A stretch of 64,000 bases of DNA, from positions 1 through 64,000 of the forward strand of contig CAZFRM010000016.1 of NCBI GenBank assembly GCA_964521255.1, written 5' to 3'. Source of the DNA: ZC4RG29 sp964521255. Lineage in GTDB: Bacteria; Bacteroidota; Bacteroidia; Cytophagales; Cyclobacteriaceae. The stretch's first letter is position 1, and every line of letters begins with the position of its first letter. Both the position numbers and the translations under genes were made by a program. Below, piece by piece: positions 44,812 to 53,673 of this stretch. The notes beneath the pieces were generated by a model, which saw only the letters and a list, made by a program, of their open reading frames with translations, was not told the origin of the DNA and searched no databases.

Positions 44812-45756
44812 ATGAACAGATTTTTAAAAAATACGTTTTTAACCGGACTGCTGCTAACGGCAGGGATAGTGGCTGGATATGGTCAGCAGTATCCTGTATT
44901 CACACAATATTATTTTAACGAATTGGTAATTAACCCTGCCTATGCAGGAAGCCACGTTCAGCTTAGCGCCACGGCCATGTATCGTAATCAGTGGGTAAAC
45001 TACCCGGGGGCGCCGAAGACTGTTTCATTTAGCGCGCACTCCTCGATTATAAAAGGAAAGGTCGGTGTTGGTTTTTTGTTCAACCGTGACGAGATAGGAA
45101 GTTATAAGAATAATAACATCTATGGGTACTATTCCTACATGTTAAGATTTCCAAATGCTACGCTATCAATGGGTCTTCAGGCAGGCGTAAACATGCTCGG
45201 TGCAAATTATAATCTCGATCTTCAACACATTGATGATGCTGCCTTCCAGTCATTCTTTAATGAATTTAAACCGAATTTCGGCGCCGGTCTATACTATAAC
45301 CGGAAAAATTTCTTTGCCGGCTTTTCAGTTCCCTTTATCTTAAATAATAAAGTTGCCAATATATCGGAAGCGTTGGCTACAATAACGGAAGCCCGTTACT
45401 ACTTCCTTCGGGCAGGCTTTATTCTTCCGATAGATAGAACGGAAAATGTGAAAATCAATCCTTCGTTCTTATTGCGGGCCCAGGAAGAACAGCCCCTGAG
45501 CTTTGACTTCAACCTTGCTTTCGTTATCAAAGATGTTTTAAGTATTGGTGCATCCTACCGGAACGTAGATGCCCTGATGACTTTTATCGACCTGAAGCTA
45601 AGTGAGCGATTGCACTTTGGTTACTCTTACGACTGGACGCAATCTGACATCAATATTTTTTCCAATGGTTCGCATGAATTCATGTTGAACTACCGTGTGC
45701 CCATCAGGAAGCTTCATGGAAACGTCGAGTGTCCTTCGTATTATCATTACCGTTAG
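44812..45756 (+). CDS. PorP/SprF-type T9SS membrane protein
   Basis: 314 residues, standard for the family. The signal peptide ends at AGYGQQ; FTQYYFNELVINPAYAGSHV (about 30-50) is the family hallmark, followed by MYRNQWVNYPGAPKTVSFSA and the C-terminal FSNGSHEFMLNYRV. It lies 6 nt after the giant protein, so the two are translationally linked. In Flavobacterium, SprF is needed to get SprB to the surface, and the same cargo-specific role fits here. Unlike the PorP at 33628 it has no SPOR extension. Confidence 0.9.
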   Translation: MNRFLKNTFLTGLLLTAGIVAGYGQQYPVFTQYYFNELVINPAYAGSHVQLSATAMYRNQWVNYPGAPKTVSFSAHSSIIKGKVGVGFLFNRDEIGSYKNNNIYGYYSYMLRFPNATLSMGLQAGVNMLGANYNLDLQHIDDAAFQSFFNEFKPNFGAGLYYNRKNFFAGFSVPFILNNKVANISEALATITEARYYFLRAGFILPIDRTENVKINPSFLLRAQEEQPLSFDFNLAFVIKDVLSIGASYRNVDALMTFIDLKLSERLHFGYSYDWTQSDINIFSNGSHEFMLNYRVPIRKLHGNVECPSYYHYR

Positions 45757-45806
45757 AGGGTTTCGTTAAGTAAGTATACGCTCATCATTAAACACCCTCC
45801 TCTTAC

Positions 45807-45953
45807 CTGTCATCCTGCCTGCCCGACTACTGGCGGGAGGGGTCGCAGCGCCTGGTTTGCGCGTACGAACCTGCCTGCCGGTAGGCAGGTTCATCCCCTG
45901 CAAGCCGCGCACATCCCTTCACCCGATATTGATCGGGGCAGGCAGGATGACAG
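45807..45953. repeat. REP-like 147-bp inverted-repeat element
   Basis: The ends are perfect 18-nt inverted repeats: CTGTCATCCTGCCTGCCC (45807-45824) and GGGCAGGCAGGATGACAG (45936-45953). Inside are GAACCTGCCT/AGGCAGGTTC around GCCGGT (about 45867-45892) and CCCGATATTGATCGGG (45922-45937). No coding frame and no clear target duplication. It sits between the convergent porP and ppk1 genes and could end transcription from both sides. Confidence 0.7.
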
Positions 45954-45996
45954 TTAGTTAAGAGAGTTGGCTTCGAAAAGAACCACGCAAGCGTTT

Positions 45997-48123
45997 TTAA
46001 AATAACGCTGCATTCATTACAATCTCTCTGGTCACGCCATAAAATTCTTTGTGAATATTGAAAGGCGGTTCTCCATTTAGTTCTTTAATGACATACGATC
46101 CGTCTTCCTTCATTATGTAGGAGTTCACGTTGTCTTTTAAGTTATAGCGAAGATTATTAATGGCTTGCTTTCTCAAGATATCTTCATCAAGCTTGAACAG
46201 CGATTCAATTCTTCTATCAAAACTTCGCACCATGGCATCGGCGCTTCCAATGTATACTTTTGGATCTCCGTCGTTGTGAAAATAATAGATGCGTGAATGC
46301 TCCAGGTATTCTCCAACAATAGAGATAACTTCTATGTTTTCGCTTAATCCTTTTCTTTGTGGCCGTAAACAACAGATACCCCGTACGATGAGTTTAACCG
46401 GAACACCCGCTTGTGATGCAGCGTATAGTTCATCAATAAATTCCTTGTCCTGAAGTGAGTTAAGTTTAATAACAATTCCTGCCGATAATCCCTTGCGCTT
46501 ATTTTCTGCTTCACGTTGCACCATGTTACAAAGCTGGATGCGCATATCCATTGGAGAAGTAATCAGGTTGCGATATGTAGAGGGCTGTGAATGCCCCGTT
46601 ATTACATTAAAGAATTCGGAAACATCGTGAGCATAGATTTCTTTTGTCGTGAGCAAGCCGATATCAACATATAACCGTGAAGTGAATTCGTTATAATTAC
46701 CACTTGAAAGGTGTACATAGCGATAAACTTTTTCCTCCTCCTCTTTCCGGACTATCAACAAAAGCTTGGTATGTGTTTTTAAGCTACTTACACCATAGAT
46801 TACAAAGCAACCAGCCTTCTGTAATCGCTGGGCCTCACGTAAATTATTTTCTTCGTCAAAACGCGCCTTAACTTCAAATAATACCGAAACGTGCTTCCCG
46901 TTCTCAGCAGCTTTTAATAGAGCTGCCGTAACTCTTGATTCTTTGGCTACACGATATATGGTGATCTTTATGGAAAGTACGTATGGATCATCCGCAGCTT
47001 TCTCCAGCAACTCAAGCACAGGCTCCATCGAATTATAAGGATGATGCAATAATATATCCCTCTCCTTAAGAACATCGAACAGTTCACGAGATCCATGCTC
47101 AGGAAAATTCAATGGCTTTATGGGATCGTGAAGGGGTACCTTTTTGTTTTTAAATTCTTTGTGACCGATAATTTGCAGCAGCCCGGTAAAATCTACCATG
47201 CTACCTTTCGGAACCTGGAAAATATTAAACTCATCAAGATCCCATTGAATCTTAAGTAGTCGCATCATCCAGGGATCGGGGTTTTCTTCTACATCGAGTC
47301 TCACTACACGGCCCGTACGCCTGGTCTTTAATTTTCTTTTAAGCTCTTCGAGGAAATTAGATTCGATGTCTTCACTTTCTTCCAGCGTAAAATCACCATT
47401 TCGGTTTATTCTGAAAAGATTGGTACTCACGATCTCTACATTACGGAAGAGATGATGAATGTTGTTCCGCATTATTTCCTCAACGGGCACAAATTGAATA
47501 CTATCTTCTCCTTCAAGCTCGTAGAACCTTGGCAGGTTATGCGGAACTTGTATGAATGAAACTTTCTGAAGGTTCTGATTGTCGCCTGGATTTTTTGTAA
47601 CCACACCAAACAGCAAGCGGTTATTCATCAACGTGGGAAAAGTGTGGTAGCTGTCAAATACCATGGGTGTGAGCATGGGGAAAATCGTTCTTAAAAAAAA
47701 CTGATTAACCCGTTCTACCTGCTCCTGGGTGAGCTCATCATAGGAGCTGATGATAAAACCATTTTTGTCAAAAAGCGGTCTAAGCCTGGTAACATAGTAG
47801 TCGTTTTGGTCAGCAAAGAACTTTTTCGTTGAAGCCAGAACTAACTTTCTAAAAGGTTCTTCGCGAAGACCATTGTAGTCAAAGCGTTCTTTTCCATAAT
47901 CCAGGTAGTTGTACAAACTTCCAATGCGAATCGTGCAAAATTCATCAAGGTTAGAGGCTGTAATAGAAAGAAATTTCAGCCGGTCGAAAATACTGCGGTC
48001 AATGTTCCTGGCCTGATCGAGCACCCGATAGTTAAACTGTATCCAGCTCAGATCACGGCTGACATAGTTGCTCTCTTCAATCACATGAGAGATCTTATCA
48101 ATGGAAACGACGGTTTCGCTCAT
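45997..48123 (-). CDS. ppk1: Polyphosphate kinase 1
   Basis: 708 residues, normal for PPK1. N-terminal domain with RDLSWIQFNYRVLDQARN (about 24-41) and middle PLD-like domains. The autophosphorylated His is in YRYVHLSSGNYNEFTSRLY (about 454-472); the second catalytic His is in EHSRIYYFHNDG. It makes long-chain polyphosphate from ATP in the cytoplasm. It is 59 nt downstream of gyrB on the same strand and shares the neighbourhood with ppk2 (50310) and ppx (31545). Confidence 0.95.
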   Translation of the reverse strand: MSETVVSIDKISHVIEESNYVSRDLSWIQFNYRVLDQARNIDRSIFDRLKFLSITASNLDEFCTIRIGSLYNYLDYGKERFDYNGLREEPFRKLVLASTKKFFADQNDYYVTRLRPLFDKNGFIISSYDELTQEQVERVNQFFLRTIFPMLTPMVFDSYHTFPTLMNNRLLFGVVTKNPGDNQNLQKVSFIQVPHNLPRFYELEGEDSIQFVPVEEIMRNNIHHLFRNVEIVSTNLFRINRNGDFTLEESEDIESNFLEELKRKLKTRRTGRVVRLDVEENPDPWMMRLLKIQWDLDEFNIFQVPKGSMVDFTGLLQIIGHKEFKNKKVPLHDPIKPLNFPEHGSRELFDVLKERDILLHHPYNSMEPVLELLEKAADDPYVLSIKITIYRVAKESRVTAALLKAAENGKHVSVLFEVKARFDEENNLREAQRLQKAGCFVIYGVSSLKTHTKLLLIVRKEEEEKVYRYVHLSSGNYNEFTSRLYVDIGLLTTKEIYAHDVSEFFNVITGHSQPSTYRNLITSPMDMRIQLCNMVQREAENKRKGLSAGIVIKLNSLQDKEFIDELYAASQAGVPVKLIVRGICCLRPQRKGLSENIEVISIVGEYLEHSRIYYFHNDGDPKVYIGSADAMVRSFDRRIESLFKLDEDILRKQAINNLRYNLKDNVNSYIMKEDGSYVIKELNGEPPFNIHKEFYGVTREIVMNAALF

Positions 48124-48182
48124 ATCAGAGCAATTAAACTTTATTTACGAAAAAATGATACTGACGCCTGTTTAACAAATTG

Positions 48183-50138
48183 TTAAACATCAATGCGGGC
48201 ATACTTGGCATTCTTCTCAATGAACTCACGCCGCGGAGCAACTTCATCACCCATCAGCATGGAGAAAAGGTGATCTGCTTCTGCTGCTGATTCTATACTA
48301 ACTTGTTTGAGTGTCCTTTTAGCAGGGTCCATTGTTGTTGTCCATAATTGTTCGGGGTTCATTTCACCCAAACCTTTATAGCGTTGTACACCAACGGAAT
48401 CATCTTTACCACCACCCAATTCCTTCACGATCAATTCCCGTTCTTCTTCCGTCCAGCAATAACGCTCTTCCTTTCCTTTTTTCACCAGGTAAAGGGGTGG
48501 CTGAGCAATGTATACATATCCTTGCTCAATCAACTCACGCATGTAACGGAAGAAGAAAGTAAGGATCAGTGTTCGAATGTGACTTCCGTCAACATCCGCA
48601 TCGGTCATGATAATAATTTTGTGATAACGGAGCTTATCCAGGTTTAGCGCTCTCTCCCCTTCTGAAGTTCCAAACGAAACGCCAAGGGCGGTGATCATAT
48701 TCTTGATTTCTTCATTATCGTATATCCTATGCTCCTGTGCTTTTTCCACATTAAGAATTTTCCCGCGCAAAGGAAGTATGGCTTGAAACACCCTGTCTCT
48801 TCCTTGTTTCGCAGAACCTCCCGCTGAATCACCTTCCACAAGGTAAAGTTCAGAGATACCGGGATCGGTACTTGAACAATCGGCAAGTTTGCCTGGTAAG
48901 CCGGTACCGCTAAGTACATTTTTACGCTGCACCATTTCGCGGGCCTTACGGGCGGCATAACGCGCTTGTGCGGCAAGGATAACTTTGCTGACAATGAGCC
49001 TTGCTTCTTTAGGATGCTCTTCAAGAAAATATTGAAGAACCTCTCCTACCGCCTGATCAACTGCACCCATTACGTCGGAATTGCCAAGCTTGGTCTTTGT
49101 CTGACCTTCGAACTGAGGTTCGGCTACTTTTACTGATATTACTGCTGTTAGTCCCTCACGGAAATCATCACCGGTGATTTCGATTTTAACTTTTTCCAGC
49201 AGACCTGATTTATCAGCATAGGTCTTCAGTGTTCTTGTTAATGCTCTTCTGAATCCGGCTACGTGAGTTCCTCCCTCATGGGTGTTAATATTATTAACAT
49301 ACGAGACCAGGTTTTCAGTGTATGATGTATTATAGCTCAACGCCACCTGAACGGGCGTATCTCCTTTGTCATTTTCAATGAATATGGGTACGGGGATAAG
49401 TTTTTCGCGTGTAGCATCAATGTAGTCTACAAATTCGCGCAAGCCTCCTTCTGAAAAGAAGGTGTCACTGCGCGGTTCGCCTTTTTCATCAATGTCACGG
49501 AAATCTTTTAAATGAATCTTAATTCCGGGATTCAGGAAGGTTAATTCGCGAAGGCGGGAGGCTATTGTTTCATAATTGTACTCCAGAACAGTGAATATCT
49601 CATGATCCGGCTTGAAATGAACGGTAGTACCTCTTATATCCGAATTACCAACAACCCGTACCGAATATTTTGGCTTGCCTCGCTCATACTCTTGCTCAAA
49701 AATCTTTCCTTCACGATAGACAGTAACCTTAAGGTCTTCAGACAATGCATTTACGCAGGAAACTCCCACGCCATGCAATCCGCCTGAAACTTTGTAGGTG
49801 TTCTTATCAAACTTACCACCAGCGTGAAGCACGGTCATTACAACCTCGAGGGCAGAGCGTTTTTCCTTTTCATGAATATCCGTTGGTATGCCCCGGCCGT
49901 TGTCTTCTACACTAATCGAGTTATCGGTATGTATATTGACTTTAATGTCATCACAATATCCTGCCAGCGCTTCATCGATGGAGTTGTCTACTACTTCCCA
50001 AACCAGGTGATGGAGGCCCTTTATACTAACATCGCCTATGTACATGGCGGGCCTTTTTCTTACCGCCTCCAAACCTTCTAAAACCTGAATATTACTAGCT
50101 GAATAATCAGCGGGGATTTTACTTTTTACTTCACTCAT
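48183..50138 (-). CDS. gyrB: DNA gyrase subunit B
   Basis: 651 residues. GHKL ATPase with VWEVVDNSIDEALAGYCDDI (about 48-67), GRGIPTDIHEKEKRSALEVV and GGLHGVGVSCVNALS; transducer; TOPRIM with YLVEGDSAGGSAKQGRDR and TDADVDGSHIRTL; and the C-terminal VQRYKGLGEMNPEQLW. It lacks the insert found in enteric GyrB, as usual for this phylum. It supercoils DNA with GyrA, which is not in the window. ParE is unlikely because the length and motifs fit GyrB. Confidence 0.95.
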   Translation of the reverse strand: MSEVKSKIPADYSASNIQVLEGLEAVRKRPAMYIGDVSIKGLHHLVWEVVDNSIDEALAGYCDDIKVNIHTDNSISVEDNGRGIPTDIHEKEKRSALEVVMTVLHAGGKFDKNTYKVSGGLHGVGVSCVNALSEDLKVTVYREGKIFEQEYERGKPKYSVRVVGNSDIRGTTVHFKPDHEIFTVLEYNYETIASRLRELTFLNPGIKIHLKDFRDIDEKGEPRSDTFFSEGGLREFVDYIDATREKLIPVPIFIENDKGDTPVQVALSYNTSYTENLVSYVNNINTHEGGTHVAGFRRALTRTLKTYADKSGLLEKVKIEITGDDFREGLTAVISVKVAEPQFEGQTKTKLGNSDVMGAVDQAVGEVLQYFLEEHPKEARLIVSKVILAAQARYAARKAREMVQRKNVLSGTGLPGKLADCSSTDPGISELYLVEGDSAGGSAKQGRDRVFQAILPLRGKILNVEKAQEHRIYDNEEIKNMITALGVSFGTSEGERALNLDKLRYHKIIIMTDADVDGSHIRTLILTFFFRYMRELIEQGYVYIAQPPLYLVKKGKEERYCWTEEERELIVKELGGGKDDSVGVQRYKGLGEMNPEQLWTTTMDPAKRTLKQVSIESAAEADHLFSMLMGDEVAPRREFIEKNAKYARIDV

Positions 50139-50309
50139 GTTATATCGTTACAAAGCGACAAAAATAGACTTTTTGACCTTAATAGAAGAAGATTTAATGA
50201 CATTTATTGAAGATAAAAAAGGAGTTCTCTCAAGTGAAAAATAGCAGGAGAAATTGGCTGAAAATTCAGGCTGAAACAACCTGAAAACGATCTCAAGAAA
50301 CGTATGATC

Positions 50310-51233
50310 TTATGCTCCTTTTCGCTTCGGTTTTTCGTTCTCACTCATCAATTGAAGCCGCGCTTTTTTTAGCTCTTCTTTTTGAGATTCATTAAGCTCC
50401 GGATAGTGTAATTTTAGCTTTTCGAATTGCTTGTAAATAATACCAGCAATGACAAGACGTGTGAACCATTTATCGTCAGCAGGAACGATGAACCAGGGAG
50501 CATGATCTTTTGATGTCGCTTCAATAGCTTCCTCATAGGCTTGTTGATATTCGTTCCAGTGGCCTCTCTCTTTAAGATCTCCCAATGAAAATTTCCAGTT
50601 CTTCGAAGTATCATCGATACGTTCAATAAAACGTTTCTTTTGTTCCTTTTTAGAAACATGAAGAAAGAACTTCAGGATGATCGTGCCGTTTTCTGAAATA
50701 TTTTTTTCAAACCGGTTGATCTGTTTAAAGCGCTGCTCCCAGAAAGGCTTTTTAATTTTTGACATAGCATCAATGCCCGGTAAATTTTCTTTGAGAATAT
50801 ATTCAGGATGCACACGTGTAACGAGCACATTTTCATAGTGAGAGCGATTGAAAATACATATCTCACCCCGTGCAGGTAATTTCCTGTAATGTCTCCAGAG
50901 ATAATCATGATCTAACTCGTGACTTGATGGTGCTTTAAAACTAAAGACCTTAACACCCTGAGGATTGAATCCGGTCATGACATGTTTTACAGCGCTGTCT
51001 TTTCCCGCTGCATCCATAGCCTGAAATACTATAAGAACGCCGTAGCGATTGTGTGCATATAGTTTATCCTGTATTTCGCTGAGCCGGTTTAAGCCAAGCG
51101 CAAGATAAGTTTCTGCATCCTGCTTGCTCAGCGTTGTACCTGTATAATCCGTGTCAAAATCTTTTAGCTTTATATTCTTCCCCGGCTTTGCCAAATATTT
51201 TTTAAAGTCGATCAAACTGTCAATGTTAATCAT
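50310..51233 (-). CDS. PPK2-family polyphosphate kinase
   Basis: 307 residues. Walker A segment FQAMDAAGKDSAVKHVMTGF (about 70-89), then SSHELDHDYLWRHYRKLPAR and the lid FNRSHYENVLVTRVHPE. These are PPK2 class motifs, and the length and HDYLWR sequence fit class III or the closely related single-domain PPK2. It uses polyphosphate to phosphorylate AMP/ADP or GDP. It is 171 nt upstream of gyrB on the same strand. A Lys/Arg-rich C-terminus (NEKPKRKGA) is present. Confidence 0.9.
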   Translation of the reverse strand: MINIDSLIDFKKYLAKPGKNIKLKDFDTDYTGTTLSKQDAETYLALGLNRLSEIQDKLYAHNRYGVLIVFQAMDAAGKDSAVKHVMTGFNPQGVKVFSFKAPSSHELDHDYLWRHYRKLPARGEICIFNRSHYENVLVTRVHPEYILKENLPGIDAMSKIKKPFWEQRFKQINRFEKNISENGTIILKFFLHVSKKEQKKRFIERIDDTSKNWKFSLGDLKERGHWNEYQQAYEEAIEATSKDHAPWFIVPADDKWFTRLVIAGIIYKQFEKLKLHYPELNESQKEELKKARLQLMSENEKPKRKGA

Positions 51234-51412
51234 AGTATTAAAATTAGCTTCTTAAGTTAAGCATTTTCAGATAGATTCGATGATAGCGAAAATCGGGAGA
51301 GAAATTTAACAACGAGATAATCTGCCTGAAGTAATATAATGATTCGTTGGGAATCATGCGCGTATGTATAATGACTTCGAAGAAACCAGTCATTTTAGCT
51401 GAGTAGTCTTTG

Positions 51413-51781
51413 CTAAAATTGTTTTGATCGTAACATCACAAGGGTACAAGCTTCAGTTGCTTCAATACCTTTATCTTCAGCAAGCTGTTCAAATTCAGAA
51501 TTCTCGGTTCCCGGATTGAATATAATTCGCTTTGGATTTAAACTCAGCAGATAATCGTACCACTCAGATTGATGAACTGTTGAGATGTAAAGTGTGATTG
51601 TATCGACATCTTTAATCAATGGTTTGGTTCGAATATCCTGAATAGGCTTACCAAAAATTTCTCCTTTGCGTATCCCCAATGGAACAATCTCATGACCATA
51701 TTCAGTCAACATCTGCGCCGCAAGGTAAGCATAGCGCGACTGATTAGTAGTAGCGCCGACGATAACGGTTTTCTTTCCCAT
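51413..51781 (-). CDS. CoA-binding domain protein
   Basis: 122 residues forming one Rossmann-like CoA_binding_2 domain: TVIVGATTNQSRYAYLAAQM at the N-terminus, VPLGIRKGEIFGKPIQDI in the middle, and IIFNPGTENSEFEQLAEDKG, then IEATEACTLVMLRS, at the end. The family (YccU-like) binds CoA or a related nucleotide; no reaction is known. It is a single-gene unit between ppk2 and accessory genes. Confidence 0.85.
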   Translation of the reverse strand: MGKKTVIVGATTNQSRYAYLAAQMLTEYGHEIVPLGIRKGEIFGKPIQDIRTKPLIKDVDTITLYISTVHQSEWYDYLLSLNPKRIIFNPGTENSEFEQLAEDKGIEATEACTLVMLRSKQF

Positions 51782-51841
51782 GAGGTAAAAATATATTTTT
51801 TATTCGGAAGCAGTGCATCCATGCACCACACGCACTCAAAT

Positions 51842-51859
51842 CCCCCTTAACAAAGGGGG
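51842..51859. repeat. CCCCCTT hairpin
   Basis: CCCCCTT (51842-51848) and AAGGGGG (51853-51859) form a tight 7-bp stem with an AACA loop. It lies between two minus-strand genes. There is no clear T-run on the minus side, so its terminator role is uncertain. Confidence 0.4.
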
Positions 51860-51981
51860 GCGCAGGCCAACGCGATGGCGGGGTTGTAACACACGTTTAG
51901 TTCTTGATAATTTTTGTGCCGGCTAGGGTTAAAGCTTCAGGCTCTATCCCGTTATGATTTACAAACTCTCTTGTAGCGGGT

Positions 51982-52560
51982 TTACTTTTTCTTTACAGGT
52001 TTACACGTCTTACAAAAGTCTGAAAGCAACACTAATTCATTCTTTATTTTATTCTCCCACTCAATCTGTTTTTCTTCTATCGCTCCGTAATCAGTTTCTT
52101 TTGAATAGCGGGATTGAATGTCTGCGAACTCTTTAGTTAATTGTTCATAAATTTCATTCTGTTTGCCTGCAAATAATTGACCCTTATTTTCCCTAAATCT
52201 TTTTCTTAATTCTCTTGCCATCCATTCATTCATGTCAAATATTGTTTGGGCGTATCTCAAAAGCTTGTTCGTGTTTTCACCTTTATCAATCCATGATGCC
52301 GTCTTATAAAAATAGCAAGTCACATTTTTGTTGAAGTTTTTTGAGCCCATTAATTCATAGTTCATGAACTGATACTCTATAGAAATATGTCCTTGAACAG
52401 TTTGAATTGTACCAGTATTAGGTGCGTTTGCCAGGAAATCATCAACAGTTAGTCTATAGCTTTCAGACCATTCTATTTTATTTTGCCCGAAGAGAGAAAA
52501 TTGTCCAAGAAGTAGTATGCATGCAAGTACAATTGCCTTCGTAGTCAAATTGATATTCAT
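51982..52560 (-). CDS. Secreted DUF922-like protein lacking the metal motif
   Basis: 192 residues with a signal peptide (to about 24, FSLFGQ). IEWSESYRLTVDDFLANAP right after it is the usual opening of DUF922 proteins, and CYFYKTASWI matches their FxxxKSW region. Where the family has an HEQxHFD-type putative protease motif, this protein reads LRYAQTIFDMNEWMARELRK, so the metal-binding His residues are gone. It would be a periplasmic or surface protein without peptidase activity. The assignment rests on remembered family patterns and is moderate. Confidence 0.5.
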   Translation of the reverse strand: MNINLTTKAIVLACILLLGQFSLFGQNKIEWSESYRLTVDDFLANAPNTGTIQTVQGHISIEYQFMNYELMGSKNFNKNVTCYFYKTASWIDKGENTNKLLRYAQTIFDMNEWMARELRKRFRENKGQLFAGKQNEIYEQLTKEFADIQSRYSKETDYGAIEEKQIEWENKIKNELVLLSDFCKTCKPVKKK

Positions 52561-52649
52561 AAGCGAGTAGTTAGTTGGCTTGGTTGGATCAGGGTACTGA
52601 GGCAGTGACTCGGATTGGGTTGAGTGTTATAGGCATTTATTGCCAACCG

Positions 52650-53612
52650 TTAATTTTCTATTTTATTTATTCGATGCACATTATATTGATCCAAACCAAA
52701 TATGTAATTATCATTTGATGCTAACCTAAATATTTGATCAAAGAAATTATCTTTATTAGGAAGCTTGGTCCAAGTTAATCCGATATCTTTTGAATAGAAT
52801 ACTCCTGCCCCTGTACTTGCATAGGTAATATTATTATTGGATGCAATTGACCAAACTGAAGCTGTAGCCTCTATTCCATTGTCATTGCTCGTTATTTCTT
52901 GCCAAGTACCTCCAAGGTCATTTGATTTATAAAATTTATTTGTTCCAAAGAAGATAGTTTGCGCTTTGATATGAATTGCTCCACTACCAAATTGAACGTC
53001 GATGTCTCCAGTAATATTTGTCCAGGTGATACCATTATCGGGTGAATGATAAAGTCCTTTACCGGGTATGAAGATTAGAATATCATTTCCGTCAACTGCA
53101 ATATTCCAAATAGGTTCTCCTGTTTTTTCCGTTTCAAATACGTTATCCCATGTTTCCCCATTGTCATCTGACCTAAAAAGTCCTGAACCATATGTACCAA
53201 TAAAGACAAAATCAGAATTTGAGCCTATGCTATAAACTGTTTCTGAATTTTGAACAGAATTTTCGACTTCATTCCAAGTTTTTCCATTGTCTAGTGACTG
53301 AATAAAGCCGCTTAGTGGTTCTCCGCCAAACAACTTGTTATTTTTTATATGGATGCTTCTTAGTCCGTTGAGATGTTCAACTTGAGAGTATAGTGGCAAT
53401 TTTGTCCATGTGCTCCCATTATTTGTTGAGCGGAAAATATCCTTGTCGGTTCCAACAAATATGGTTGAGCCCTGCACAGCTATACATCTTGCATAACTTT
53501 CTTGTCCCCAGTTTGAAACTTGAGTCCATTCTCTGTTACTCGTTAAGGATTCATCGTCTTGACAAGTTGTCAAAATCAGACCGAACACAATCGCTTTTAG
53601 TATTTTTTTCAT
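52650..53612 (-). CDS. Lipoprotein with Asp-box (BNR) propeller
   Basis: About 320 residues from the ATG at 53610-53612, giving a lipoprotein signal ending LILTTC. An upstream Met 16 codons earlier would bury that signal. Six Asp-box motifs of the form SxDxGxTW recur every 40-45 residues (STNNGSTW, SLDNGKTW, SDDNGETW, SPDNGITW, SNDLGGTW, SKDIGLTW), predicting a beta-propeller as in sialidases and Ycf48-like proteins. No sialidase catalytic arginines are evident. Function unknown. Confidence 0.75.
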   Translation of the reverse strand: MKKILKAIVFGLILTTCQDDESLTSNREWTQVSNWGQESYARCIAVQGSTIFVGTDKDIFRSTNNGSTWTKLPLYSQVEHLNGLRSIHIKNNKLFGGEPLSGFIQSLDNGKTWNEVENSVQNSETVYSIGSNSDFVFIGTYGSGLFRSDDNGETWDNVFETEKTGEPIWNIAVDGNDILIFIPGKGLYHSPDNGITWTNITGDIDVQFGSGAIHIKAQTIFFGTNKFYKSNDLGGTWQEITSNDNGIEATASVWSIASNNNITYASTGAGVFYSKDIGLTWTKLPNKDNFFDQIFRLASNDNYIFGLDQYNVHRINKIEN

Positions 53613-53673
53613 GGCACCAACTTTTTTAATAAATAGATTCCAACATTCCATTATAAACATATCCTAATCATCT

